From Acorus gramineus (taxonomy: Eukaryota; Streptophyta; Magnoliopsida; Acorales; Acoraceae), in contig JAUJYN010000051.1 of the NCBI GenBank assembly GCA_030737835.1, positions 62,001 through 126,000 on the forward strand: a DNA stretch of 64,000 nucleotides, in the 5' to 3' direction. The position numbers and the translations under genes are program-made. The first letter of the stretch is position 1, and each line of letters opens with the position of its first letter. Positions 11,418 through 21,625 of the stretch are shown here, in pieces. A model generated the notes under the pieces. The model saw only the letters and a program-made list of their open reading frames with translations. It ran no database searches and was not told the origin of the DNA.

Positions 11418-14400
11418 TGTCACGCCCCAGGGCGGCCAACCCAGGGACGCGGCAAGTGTATGTATCATATCAGAAGCCTACACAGGAGGTCAATAATATA
11501 TATCATACACAAACAACTAAAATGACACACATGCAACAAAAGGCTGACATGATATATACACCAAATGCGGAAGCAAAAGACTGAATCTGTGAATAAACAT
11601 TCTACAGACTCGATACTCAATCATCTGTCCTGTGAGAGCCAATATACACAAATACAACTGAACATATACAAACACGTGCCAAGCACGGAAATCAAATACA
11701 TACAGTCAAGAAGGGATGCTGATAACCTCTGGCACTCGCGGAACGTGGCGCTGCTCCGCTACTGAAGAAATCCCTCGGAAAGCTCCAACTGCTGCTCCGG
11801 CTCCAGCTCCGGCTCAGTGGCAACTGGGGAAAAACATATGCGAGGGGTGAGTCGCACGCTCAGTGAACAGCACAACCCATGCATCACAGACTATATTTAC
11901 CACAATTCCATTATTTATCCAATCTCCAAGACATAACAACATAATCCAGTGGTTCGTACTTCGCCGAACCACCACACCCTCACCCTCACCCATCAATGGG
12001 TGACATAGGCTATTGGGACTGATAATCATCAATTCACAAATCCAGTAGGTCGCTCATCGCCAACCCACTACACCCTCACCCTCACCCTCACCCATCAATG
12101 GGTGACATAGGATTTTGGGACTGACTAGGCTGTTGGTCACCCTTGGTCCACCGATAGTCTCTCCCTCCACTCCGTAGGCCGCTTGGTCTCCACCCACAAC
12201 TTCAGCACAGTCCGTCACAAAAATCGGAAGGCGCCTACTGATGTGGGTCCTCCGAAGGACGGCCTTTCTAACGCTGGGGTAGTCTCTACCGGATCCAACG
12301 AGGGGAACAGAACAGCCTATCCATACGCATATGATCCACTCGGATCCACCGACTACATATCATTACAACTCAAATGTCATGAACTCCTCTGAGTTCAACC
12401 AGGTGTATCATCAAGATGCGGGAACATGTACAAAAATCAGCAAGGCTGGAATATCATTGGGGGAAAGAAACTCGGAAGGGCGGCGTGAGTTCCCGTTATA
12501 GGATACCCCGACAACCAAACAAGGAACACGGAGTACCCTAACCCGGGTCTCACCGCTGTCCTTGCAAGGCCCCTCCCCTATAATATCTACCAACTATACT
12601 AATAATTATACCAATCATACAATCATTACATATAATATTATTGGGACTAGAACCTTGGGAGGGCAGCCCGAGGTCCCGATACAGGACATCCCGACAACCA
12701 AACAAGGAACACGGAGTACCCTAACACGGGTCTCAGCGTTGACCTCGCAAGGCTCCTCCCTATAATATTATCCTAAGGCATGCGATCTAACAGATACCAG
12801 CATTTAATTTAATAAATAAACTAGTAGGACGCATGCATAGGCCGGGGTTTCCTAGCATGAAAACCAGGGGACATGCTGCATGGCTCATACGCATATCCTA
12901 TGGGTGCAAGTCCCTAACATAAAAGCCTAGGGTAGCATGCATTCTACATTTTCATCATGCTCACATGCAATACATATTATTACAGGTTAATATAATCCAC
13001 GGTGCCCCAGGAGAGGTCGGTATACGCCCAAGTGCGTATAACATCTCTCTACTGGGTTGGATTGTCCCACTCACCAGAATCTGGGTCGTCGCGCGACCGC
13101 CCGTCGAGATCTGCAAGACAGGGTATTATTTGGTAAGTATAAATCCACAAATATTATTAAATACTCAAATAAATACCCAAAACCCACAACAAACACCTAA
13201 CACTCGGGCAAACGTGCATACGACCCGCACGCACGCTAGCCCGAGCACTCCGACAACCACCCGCACGGCCGGCCACCACCCGCACGGCCACCCGACCGCC
13301 CGGACGCGCCGCCGCGCCTCAGCCCGCGCGCCCCGCACGCCTCGCGCCGCCCGCGAGCACCCTGCGCGCCCCCGCGCGCAGCGCCTCGCCTCGCGCGCAC
13401 CACCACCACCTTGCCGCACCTCGCGCGCACCTCCGCCACCTTGCGGCACCTCGCACGCACCTCCGCCACCTTGCCGCACCTCGCGCGCACCTCGCACGCA
13501 CCTCCGCCACCTTGCCGCACCTCGCGCGCACCTCGCACGCACCTCCGCTGCCTCAGCCACCACCTCGCGCACGCACCTCGCTGCCTCAGCCACCACCTCG
13601 CGCACGCACCTCCGCTGCCTCAGCCACCTGGCACCCGCGCGACCAGCTCCTCGCGCACCAGCCCGCCCAGCACCAGACGCCCAGCACCTCCTCAGCCCCT
13701 CGCACACAGCCGCACGAACAGCCCCGCGCACAGTCGCCCGAGCAGCTCCCCGCACCAGACCCGCGCGCACTCGCGCACACGCCGCGCGTACGCACGCCCG
13801 CGCACGCACGCGCGCATGCCCGCGCGCGCCCGGCCTGCGCGCCGCCTGGGTCGCTGCCGCTGCTGCCTGCTGCCCGGAACAAGTCAGCCACTGCTCGAGC
13901 GCCTCAAACGCCCCTCCCACAACCGCCGACCACCTCCGACCATCTCCAACCACCCTCCGACGACCCCCACTGCCGCCGACCACCCCCAAACACAAATCCC
14001 CCCCCCCCCTAGCAATCATCTAAACAAGAAAAACGAGGGAAAGAAGCTTACCGAGGGGGAGGAAGGGAAGTCCGGACGCTCTCCGCGCGTCGAAACCTTT
14101 CCCAAAGGCTCTCTTACGCCCCGATCTACCACGGCCCTCGAAATGGCCCGAATCAGAGGACAAAGAGAGGGGGACGGAGTGGCTAGAGTCGTCGGAATCG
14201 GGTTTTGAAGACACCGGAGCGTAGATCGGGACCCGATCTACACTTCCCGTGCTTTGGGTTTTCGATTTTGAAGGGTCTAAGGGGCTCAAACGGAAGAAAA
14301 ACGGAGAAGGGGAGAGAGAGTCCAAGGTCGGGGATGATGAATAGTAACTCGGGAATTTTAGATCCCACTTATGTAGTGAGCGACTTAAAAACCCGGATAC

Positions 14401-14638
14401 GCCCCGGAACTGCGAAATTTTTGGAAACGATGCCGGAATTCGATGAAATTTTCGTGAGAGGTCTAAAATGGCACCAGGACACCAAATATGCAGTTAGATT
14501 TCCAATCGGAGTCCTCTAACTCAGACGATAGCTAACAGTCTAAAAATAAGCGGTTCCGATCGAAAACCCTAAAAATTTTTAAAACTGCCAGGACGCTCTA
14601 ACGGTTACCAGCAGGCTAAAAGTGACACATATATAACA
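11418..14638 (-). mobile_element. 3' LTR of element C
   Basis: Ends are TGTTATATATGTG (minus start at 14638) and GGGGCGTGACA (minus end at 11418). The CpG-rich block spans about 13200-13910. Splice-like sites flank it: donor GTAAGC at 14050-14051, acceptor before the 36-nt block 13075-13110, second donor at 13073-13074. A (CCCTCA)n tract at 12068-12093 forms four C-runs. The long open frames across 12965-14208 are shadows of the CpG-rich block. Confidence 0.92.
13200..13910 (-). repeat. CpG-rich tandem block in the 3' LTR of C
   Basis: On the plus strand, ~30-bp units of CACCTCCGCCACCTTGCCG plus CACCTCGCGCG repeat several times (13400-13540), followed by CTGCCTCAGCCACCACCTCG units and alternating CG/CA runs. 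Unit number differs from the 5' LTR block, which accounts for most of the LTR length difference. Confidence 0.85.
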
Positions 14639-14654
14639 TTCTTCCCCCCTTAGG
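14639..14654 (-). other. Polypurine tract of element C
   Basis: On the minus strand, CCTAAGGGGGGAAGAA directly abuts the LTR start TGTTATATATG. Element A has the matching CCTAAGGGGGGGAGAA. Confidence 0.85.
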
Positions 14655-14689
14655 AAATTTTGTCCTCAAAATATGCAAAAACATCTAGG

Positions 14690-15243
14690 AGGGGAAAAGA
14701 TGCGTCACACCTGGCATCCCTTGAGCTCCTAAGTGTCCTTAACACCAGAACGGTGCTGCCATCGCACCTCGACCAACTGGACGGTCTTGGTGCAGAACCT
14801 CCTCACGCGGCGGTCCATGATCTCAATCGACTGCTCCACGAATGACTGTCCGGCTCAGAGACGAGCGGCTCGAACGGGATGACGTGAGCAGGATCGCGGA
14901 CACCTTTACCCAACTGCGAACCCACCACTCCAAGACGGAGAGGTAAGAATTGGCGCTGAGGTGAGCCTCCGATAAACTCCAGGAAGCTCTCCTCGCAAGA
15001 AGGGGACCACTCGAACCGGACATCCTTCCGAGTAAGGCGGTTAAGAGGAACAGCTATCTTCGAGAGTCCCTCGTCAAGCTTCCTACAATAACCCTCCAAC
15101 TCGGGAAGCTCCGAATCCTTGCGGGGTTCGACGGCCTACGCCAATTCGACATAGCAAGCGTCTTACCCGGGTCCACAGATATGCCTTTACCAGAAACCAC
15201 TCAGCCCAAAAGGCCTTAACCTCTAACCAAACTCGCACTTGAT
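14690..15243 (-). pseudogene. Fused pol remnant of C (RT end / RNaseH start joined to integrase C-terminus)
   Basis: On the minus strand this begins with the last part of RT ([20 protein letters not shown], then SKIAVPLNRLTRKDV), reaches the first residues of RNaseH, then jumps near 14905 directly to the integrase tail (DPAHVIPFEPLVSEPD) and a degraded chromodomain ending near 14690. Compared with intact pol of element A, about 1.7 kb covering RNaseH and the integrase core is missing. Small frameshifts add to the damage. No catalytic residue of any pol enzyme remains. Confidence 0.8.
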
Positions 15244-15985
15244 CTCTCATCTATCTGATGCTTCCATGGTATCCCTTACCTGGGAAAAGAAACCTCGGGA
15301 GGGCACCATGGAATCCCGATATAGGATACCCCGACAACCAAACAAGGAACACGAAGTACCCTAGCCCGGGTTCCAACGCCGACCTCACAAGGCCCCTTAA
15401 TCCAGAAAGGAACACTAGAAGAAGACATCATTTAAAAGAACACCACTAACTCCTCCGGATCATCTACATCTAGATGATCACCCAACGATGTCATTCAACA
15501 TCCTTTGCAAGACCCGACCCAACATCATTGGGAACGGTCCAACAGAAATTGGGTCACGAGCGACCCGCCTTCGCCTCATCCACACCCTCACTCCGAAAGG
15601 AGACATTTTGGGACTTTGGGAGAGACTTAGACTGCTCTCTACCCCTGGTCCACCGGTAGCCTCTCCCCGCTCCGTAGCTCGCCTGGTCCTCTGACCGGGA
15701 GCCTGTCTAACGCCGGGGCTGTACTACGCGGATCCGACGAAGGGGAGAGCGATTCCACGCTCGCGACACCATTCAATAATCTCTTACCGGGTAGCCCCTA
15801 CCTAGCATACTCCCAAATTCAGTACCCCTCCGACTGCATCGGCGGTACCTACTGATGGGAACTCACTGCCAAGACGGCTATAACCCGGCTTCCTTAACCC
15901 AAACAACCGCTCTTGATTCTCACTCATCCAAATACCACACACACTTGCATAATAACCATCAAACACACACCCACACATATATCCT
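15244..15985 (-). mobile_element. B-type LTR fragment inside element C
   Basis: Segments match, in reverse complement, the second intron-like part of B-type LTRs: the AGATGATC/CATCTAGATGTAGATGATC zone, the GACCCATTCGTTG-like zone, the (CC)GGTGGACCAGGGGTAGAG-like module and the GGATCCGACGAAGGGG module (compare 47820-48170 and 50340-50720). It replaces protease and the RT core. Both edges are simple junctions without target duplication or LTR ends, so it is a recombined piece rather than a later insertion. Confidence 0.75.
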
Positions 15986-17341
15986 ATTATTGGAGAGCTG
16001 GGAACACAGGATAATACCTCGAACCATGACACCCGAAGGCTGCGCCTCCTCGGCCGTAAGCGCTGCAACTCTGCCTTGAACCAACCGCGGCTGAGGAGCA
16101 GGGGCACGCCTCGCCGGCTGCACTGGCTGCTGCTGGCGCTGAGGCTGCTGCTGCTGCTGGCGCGGAAGCTGCTGCTGCAAGAACGGCGGCTGCTGAGGTG
16201 GCACTCGGGGTCGGCCAGCATCAGGGCAATTGTATCTGATATGCCCGATGCGCTGACAATGAAAACAGCGCCGCTTCTCCGGCTGCCAGGACTGGATGGG
16301 CACTGCTGCAATGGGTGCTGGATCCCACCCTGGCACCGCATCAGCTGGAGGAGAGGCAGCCGCTGACTGCTCGAAGCGGGGCCTCTTCCTCTTGCGCTGC
16401 CCCTGGTCCCGACTCCCGGAAGGACCCTGATCTGAAGAAGGGGTCGGAGCCCGCACTTGAATCCCGAGGTCTCTCTCGACGGTCTTCGCCCGAGACACTA
16501 CGTCGGAGTACCTCGTGAAAGCGTGGGCAGTGACGTGCACCCGGATAGCGCTGCTGAGACCCAGCTCGAATCGCCGGCACCTCGTGACCTCGTCCATCAC
16601 CAAGGCTGGAGCAAATCTGGACAGACTCGTAAAGCGCGTAGAGTAATCAGCAACCGACATGGAGCCCTGCGTCAGCTGCTCGAACTCCCGCTCCACTAGC
16701 TGTCGCGTCGAGAACGGAAAATACTCGTCCAGAAAATGCCTCCGGAAACCCGCCCAAGAAAGCTGCTCCACTCCCTCGGGGATGTCCACCACTCGGGTAG
16801 CCCACCAATCAGCGGCGTCACCCTTCAGCATGAAGGTGGCCAGGGCGACTCGCTGGCGATCGGTGCAAAGCATGGCCGCGAAAATCGTGTCCACCTCCCT
16901 CAACCAACGCTCTGGTGCAAGGGGATCTGCCAACTGCCCATGAAACTCGGGAGGATGGAGCTTTAGAAAGGCGTTGAGGCCGCTCTGCTGCACTCGCGCT
17001 GCCGCCTCTAGCTCCTCCTCCCTCTGCAGGGGATCCTCAACTCTCGCTGCCGGAACCGCCACAGGAACTGGGGGTACATCGGGTACCACAGGCGGATCTG
17101 CCACCAAGGGGACCGGCGGAACTGCCTCGCGGGTCGCCCTCAGCTCCTGAATCTCCCTAGCCTGCTCTGCCAACATCCGCGTCTGTGTCTCCACCAAATC
17201 AGCCAACCGAGCGAAAGCACGCTCCCAAGCAGGAGGCTCCTGCGTCAAGGGCTCTCCGGTAGCATCCTCGTCTCTGGTAGGTCCGGAAACCTCCAAAGAC
17301 CGAGAGGGACCTCGTCCGCGCCGTCCTCTGCGAGGAGGCAT
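15959..17341 (-). CDS. gag: Gag polyprotein of element C (3'-truncated)
   Basis: A 460-codon open frame starting MPPRRGRRGRGPSR, just as in element A. It has a coiled, Gln/Glu-rich segment (~residues 40-75), the retrotransposon gag core (~125-270; motifs FLKLHPPEF, LKGDAADWW, MSVADYSTRF), a CCHC zinc knuckle (CFHCQRIGHIRYNC, ~358-371; Cys-x2-Cys-x4-His-x4-Cys), and a Gln/Pro-rich tail. Gag forms the virus-like particle and binds the element RNA. The last ~20 residues read into the LTR-derived filler, so homology ends near 16000 and the protease that normally follows is absent. It is the only uninterrupted gag in the window. The ATG is the same as in A and lies ~100 bp after the PBS. Confidence 0.85.
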   Translation of the reverse strand: MPPRRGRRGRGPSRSLEVSGPTRDEDATGEPLTQEPPAWERAFARLADLVETQTRMLAEQAREIQELRATREAVPPVPLVADPPVVPDVPPVPVAVPAARVEDPLQREEELEAAARVQQSGLNAFLKLHPPEFHGQLADPLAPERWLREVDTIFAAMLCTDRQRVALATFMLKGDAADWWATRVVDIPEGVEQLSWAGFRRHFLDEYFPFSTRQLVEREFEQLTQGSMSVADYSTRFTSLSRFAPALVMDEVTRCRRFELGLSSAIRVHVTAHAFTRYSDVVSRAKTVERDLGIQVRAPTPSSDQGPSGSRDQGQRKRKRPRFEQSAAASPPADAVPGWDPAPIAAVPIQSWQPEKRRCFHCQRIGHIRYNCPDAGRPRVPPQQPPFLQQQLPRQQQQQPQRQQQPVQPARRAPAPQPRLVQGRVAALTAEEAQPSGVMVRGIILCSQLSNNRIYVWVCV

Positions 17342-17443
17342 ATCAGCACCCTAAGAAAACCAGACACTAGGATCAGAATACTCATATCAAAATCCTAGGA
17401 CTCATCTCTACGAAGGGAAGACTATTGGCTCTGACAGGACCAG

Positions 17444-17455
17444 GCTCTGATACCA
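17444..17455 (-). other. Primer binding site of element C
   Basis: On the minus strand TGGTATCAGAGC, complementary to the 3' end of plant initiator tRNA-Met, lies five bases (AAAGT) after the 5' LTR. Element A has the same site and spacing. Confidence 0.9.
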
Positions 17456-17460
17456 ACTTT

Positions 17461-20400
17461 TGTCACGCCCCAGGGCGGCCAACCCAGGGACGCGGCAAGT
17501 GTATGTATCATATCAGAAGCCTACACAGGAGGTCAATAATATATATCATACACAGACAACTAGAATGACACATATGCAACAAAAGGGGCTGACATGATAT
17601 ATACACCAAATGCGGAAGCAAAAGACTGAATATGTGAATAAACATTCTACAGACTCGATACTCAATCATCTGTCCTGTGAGAGCCAATATACACAAATAC
17701 AACTGAACATATACAAACACGTGCCAAGCACGGAAATCAAATACATACTGTCAAGAAGGGATGCTGATAACCTCTGGCACTCGCGGAACGTGGCGCTGCT
17801 CCGCTACTGAAGAAATCCCTCGGAAAGCTCCTACTACTGCTCCGGCTCCAACTCAGGCACAGTGGCAACTGGGGAAAAACATATGCGAGGGGTGAGCCGC
17901 ACGCTCAGTGAACAGCACAACCCATGCATCACAGACGATATTGACCACAATTCCATTATTTATCCAATCTCCAAGACATAACAACATAATCCAGTGGTTC
18001 GTACTTCGCCGAACCACCACACCCTCACCCTCACCCATCAATGGGTGACATAGGCTATTGGGACTGATAATCATCTATTCACAAATCCAGTAGGTCGCTC
18101 ATCGCCAACCCACTACACCCTCACCCTCACCCATCAATGGGTGACATAGGATTTTGGGACTGACTAGGCTGTTGGTCACCCTTGGTCCACCGATAGTCTC
18201 TCCCTCCACTCCGTAGGCCGCTTGGTCTCCACCCACAACTTCAGCACAGTCCGTCACAAATATCGGGAGGCGCCTACTGATGTGGGTCCTCCGAAGGACG
18301 GCCTTTCTAACGCTGGGGGTAGCCTCTACCGAATCCAACGCAGGGAACAGAACAGCCTATCCATACGCATATGATCCACTCGGATCCGCCGACTACATAT
18401 CATTACAACTCAAATGTCATGAACTCCTCTGAATTCAACCAGGTGCATCATCAAGATGCGGGAACATGTACAAAAATCAGCAAGGCTGGAATATCATTGG
18501 GGGAAAGAAACTCGGAAGGGCGGCGTGAGTTCCCGTTATAGGATACCCCGACAACCAAACAAGGAACACGGAGTACCCTAACCCGGGTCTCACCGCTGTC
18601 CTTGCAAGGCCCCTCCCCTATAATATCTACCAACTATACTAATAATTATACCAATCATACAATCATTACATATAATATTATTGGGACTAGAACCTTGGGA
18701 GGGCAGCCCGAGGTCCCGATACAGGACATCCCGACAACCAAACAAGGAACACGGAGTACCCTAACACGGGTCTCAGCGTTGACCTCGCAAGGCTCCTCCC
18801 TATAATATTATCCTAAGGCATGCGATCTAACAGATACCAGCATTTAATTTAATAAATAAACTAGTAGGACGCATGCATAGGCCGGGGTTTCCTAGCATGA
18901 AAACCAGGGGACATGCTGCATGGCTCATACGCATATCCTATGGGTGCAAGTCCCTAACATAAAAGCCTAGGGTAGCATGCATTTCTACATTTTCATCATG
19001 CTCACATGCAATACATATTATTACAGGTTAATATAATCCACGGTGCCCCAGGAGAGGTCGGTATACGCCCAAGTGCGTATAACACCTCTCTACTGGGTTG
19101 GATTGTCCCACTCACCAGAATCTGGGTCGTCGCGCGACCGCCCGTCGAGATCTGCAAGACAGGGTATTATTTGGTAAGTATAAATCCACAAATATTATTA
19201 AATACACAAATAAATACCCAAAACCCACAACAAACACCTAACACTCGGGCAAACGTGCATACGACCCGCACGCACGCTAGCCCGAGCACTCCGACAACCA
19301 CCCGCACGGCCGGCCACCACCCGCACGGCCACCCGACCGCCCGGACGCGCCGCCGCGCCTCAGCCCGCGCGCCCCGCACGCCTCGCGCCGCCCGCGAGCA
19401 CCCCGCGCGCCCCCGCGCGCAGCGCCTCGCCTCGCGCGCACACCACCACCTTGCCGCACCTCGCGCGCACCTCCGCCACCTTGCCGCACCTCGCACGCAC
19501 CTCCGCCACCTTGCCGCACCTCGCGCACACCTCGCACGCACCTCCGCTGCCTCAGCCACCACCTCGCGCACGCACCTCGCACGCACCTCCGCCACCTTGC
19601 CGCACCTCGCGCGCACCTCGCACGCACCTCCGCTGCCTCAGCCACCACCTCGCGCACGCACCTCCGCTGCCTCAGCCACCACCTCGCGCACGCACCTCCG
19701 CTGCCTCAGCCACCTGGCACCCGCGCGACCAGCTCCTCGCGCACCAGCCCGCCCAGCACCAGCCGCCCAGCACCAGCCGCCCAGCACCTCCTCAGCCCCT
19801 CGCACACAGCCGCACGAACAGCCCCGCGCACAGTCGCCCGAGCAGCTCCCCGCACCAGACCCGCGCGCACTCGCGCGCACGCCGCGCGTACGCACGCCCG
19901 CGCACGCACGCGCGCATGCCCGCGCGCGCCCGGCTTGCGCGCCGCCTGGGTCGCTGCCGCTGCTGGCTGCTGCCCGGAACAAGTCAGCCACTGCTCGAGC
20001 GCCTCAAACGCCCCTCCCACAACCGCCGACCACCTCCGACCATCTCCAACCACCCTCCGACGACCCCCACTGCCGCCGACCACCCCCAAACACAAACACC
20101 CCCCCCCCCTAGCAATCATCTAAACAAGAAAAACGAGGGAAAGAAGCTTACCGAGGGGGAGGAAGGGAAGTCCGGACGCTCTCCGCACGCCGAAACCTTT
20201 CCCAAAGGCTCTCTTACGCCCCGATCTACCACGGCCCTCGAAATGGCCCGAATCAGAGGACAAAGAGAGGGGGACGGAGTGGCTAGAGTCGTCGGAATCG
20301 GGTTTTGAAGACACCGGAGTGTAGATCGGGACCCGATCTACACTTCCCGTGCTTTAGGTTTTTGATTTTGAGGGGTGTAGGGGGCTCAAACGGAAGAAAA

Positions 20401-20740
20401 ATGGAGGAGAGGAGAGAGAGAGTCCAAGGTCGGGGATGATGAATAGTAACTCGGGAATTTTAGATCCCACTTATATAGTGTGCGACTTAAAAACCCGGAT
20501 ACGCCCCGGAACTGCGAAATTTTTGGAAACGATGCCGGAATTCGATGAAATTTTCGTGAGAGGTCTAAAATGGCACCAGGACACCAAATATGCAGTTAGA
20601 TTTTCAATCGGAGTCCTCTAACTCAGACGATAGCTAACAGTCTAAAAATAAGCGGTTCCGATCGAAAACCCTAAAAATTTTTAAAACTGCCAGGACGCTC
20701 TAACGGTTACCAGCAGGCTAAAAGTGACACATATATAACA
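17461..20740 (-). mobile_element. 5' LTR of element C
   Basis: Same ends as the 3' LTR (TGTTATATATGTG at 20740, GGGGCGTGACA at 17461). Putative leader splice sites: donor GTAAGC at 20150-20151, acceptor before the 36-nt block 19116-19151, second donor at 19114-19115, final acceptor near 17869. By eye it is nearly identical to 11418-14638 outside the CpG-rich block. Confidence 0.92.
19250..19990 (-). repeat. CpG-rich tandem block in the 5' LTR of C
   Basis: Same unit types as in the 3' LTR, but with extra CTGCCTCAGCCACCACCTCG units (19540-19700) and a duplicated CAGCCGCCCAGCAC phrase near 19765-19785. The 368-codon frame over it is a composition artefact. Confidence 0.85.
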
Positions 20741-20745
20741 TATGG
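20741..20745. repeat. Target-site duplication TATGG (right, element C)
   Basis: Exact repeat of 11413-11417. Removing one copy and element C restores a continuous reading frame of antisense ORF 1 across the site. Confidence 0.9.
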
Positions 20746-20812
20746 CCGCTTTGCGGAGGATGCTCCGAGCGCCTCAGCTCGGTCTGACCCGTCTACTTCT
20801 CGCCCTTGTTAG
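20746..20812 (+). pseudogene. Tat antisense ORF 1, 3' end after element C
   Basis: The frame interrupted at 11417 continues in phase here (GRFAEDAPSASARSDPS) to a TAG at 20810-20812. The Ser/Pro-rich tail fits the C-terminal character of the upstream part. The exact in-frame join over the duplicated TATGG shows that the ORF was contiguous when element C inserted. Confidence 0.7.
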
Positions 20813-21473
20813 TGAGAAGATGCAACTACGTGCCTCCTTGCGCCTCTTCGTTCTCGTTCCAACAAATGTTTCGATCTCGCTTCTATTTTATTATTGTAAA
20901 AGTTTTTTCGGGCTCCGTCCCACGTACAGTTTATCTTTTTGTCGTGACTTTGTACTTCAAACTTTTTCCTATGTCGAATGTTTACGCTTATCGTATACGA
21001 TTGTATTCTTGCCATAGATTTGGCTCGCATTGTTGTGCCTCGTCCCTGCACTCTTCTTTCTTGTGTACCTTAACTCTGCAGGTTGTTTTTCAAATAGATC
21101 AGAGTTGTCAAGTCAGGCTTAAAGTGAGTTCGCCCGCTCCTGGTCGGGCATTGTCGGCTTTTTTTTTTTTTGCCGACTTCTAAAGGTCATGCTTTTCAAT
21201 GTTGGGTTGAAAGGTTAGTGACAATCGTAGCTGTTCGATTATCCAGCTCATCCAGCCTGAACGTGGTCATGCAGGGTCTGGTCCTCACGATTCTTCGTAT
21301 CTTCTAGTGTTAGAGGCTTGTGAGCCTTCTTACACGTGGCGCTTGAGTGGGATATTTAAGGTATTTTGAAATCGATCTCATGATTAGGGTTGCCGTTTCT
21401 CCTTCCCGAGGCGCCAACCGTCGTATCTCGGGTAGTCGAAAGGGTGCGCCATTCCTACGGCACGGCTGACGTC
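20813..21473. other. Spacer between the two antisense ORFs
   Basis: A T-rich 3' flank of ORF 1 followed by a likely promoter region of ORF 2. It contains a GTCGGC / T-run / GCCGAC mini-hairpin (21153-21177). No polypurine tract or LTR end is visible, so I find no element boundary separating the two ORFs. Confidence 0.5.
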
Positions 21474-21484
21474 TTTTAAATAGG
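21474..21484 (+). promoter_or_regulatory. TATA-like box upstream of antisense ORF 2
   Basis: TTTTAAATAGG lies ~140 bp upstream of the ATG at 21626, matching the arrangement ahead of ORF 1. Confidence 0.4.
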
Positions 21485-21625
21485 GATCCATCATCCAGAC
21501 GAAGAGGTAACCGAGCCCTTCATCTTTGAATCGAGGTATCATCCTTTCTCTCTCCTGCTGGGTCTGTTCTTCATTTTTAGGAAGGATCCTTTATCCCGTC
21601 TTTCTTCTTTATTTGCCTTTCCATT

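Larger units (their letters stand above)
11418..20740 (-). mobile_element. Element C: Tekay-like LTR element with deleted, chimeric interior
   Basis: Two near-identical LTRs in the same (minus) orientation (3.22 and 3.28 kb) flank a 2.8-kb interior, with a perfect 5-bp target duplication TATGG. In element order the interior holds a PBS, a full gag start, a minus-oriented piece of a B-type LTR (15244-15985) where protease and most of RT should be, a short fused RT/RNaseH-integrase remnant, and a polypurine tract. It cannot encode a complete replication machinery, so any mobility would need enzymes from a relative such as element A. The matching LTRs indicate a recent insertion relative to the Tat host. 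Confidence 0.92.

Noticed and set aside
12068-12093. (CCCTCA)n tracts considered as interstitial telomere repeats
   Set aside because: The plant telomere unit is CCCTAAA. These are TG/CA-bounded LTR modules present at the same LTR position in every copy.
12965-14208. Open frames of 265-352 codons on both strands, rich in Ala, Arg, Pro and His (likewise at 19006-20308, 27832-28587, 35939-36777, 63427-63996)
   Set aside because: They arise in all phases from CpG-rich low-complexity DNA that lacks stop codons. Frames are not kept between LTR copies and no domain is visible.
15244-15985. Considered as an independent later LTR insertion into element C
   Set aside because: It lacks both LTR ends and any target duplication, and covers only the middle part of a B-type LTR.
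21153-21177. GTCGGC, T-run, GCCGAC hairpin resembling a bacterial-type terminator
   Set aside because: The stem is only 6 bp, and such terminators have no established role in plant nuclear genes; chance is likely.
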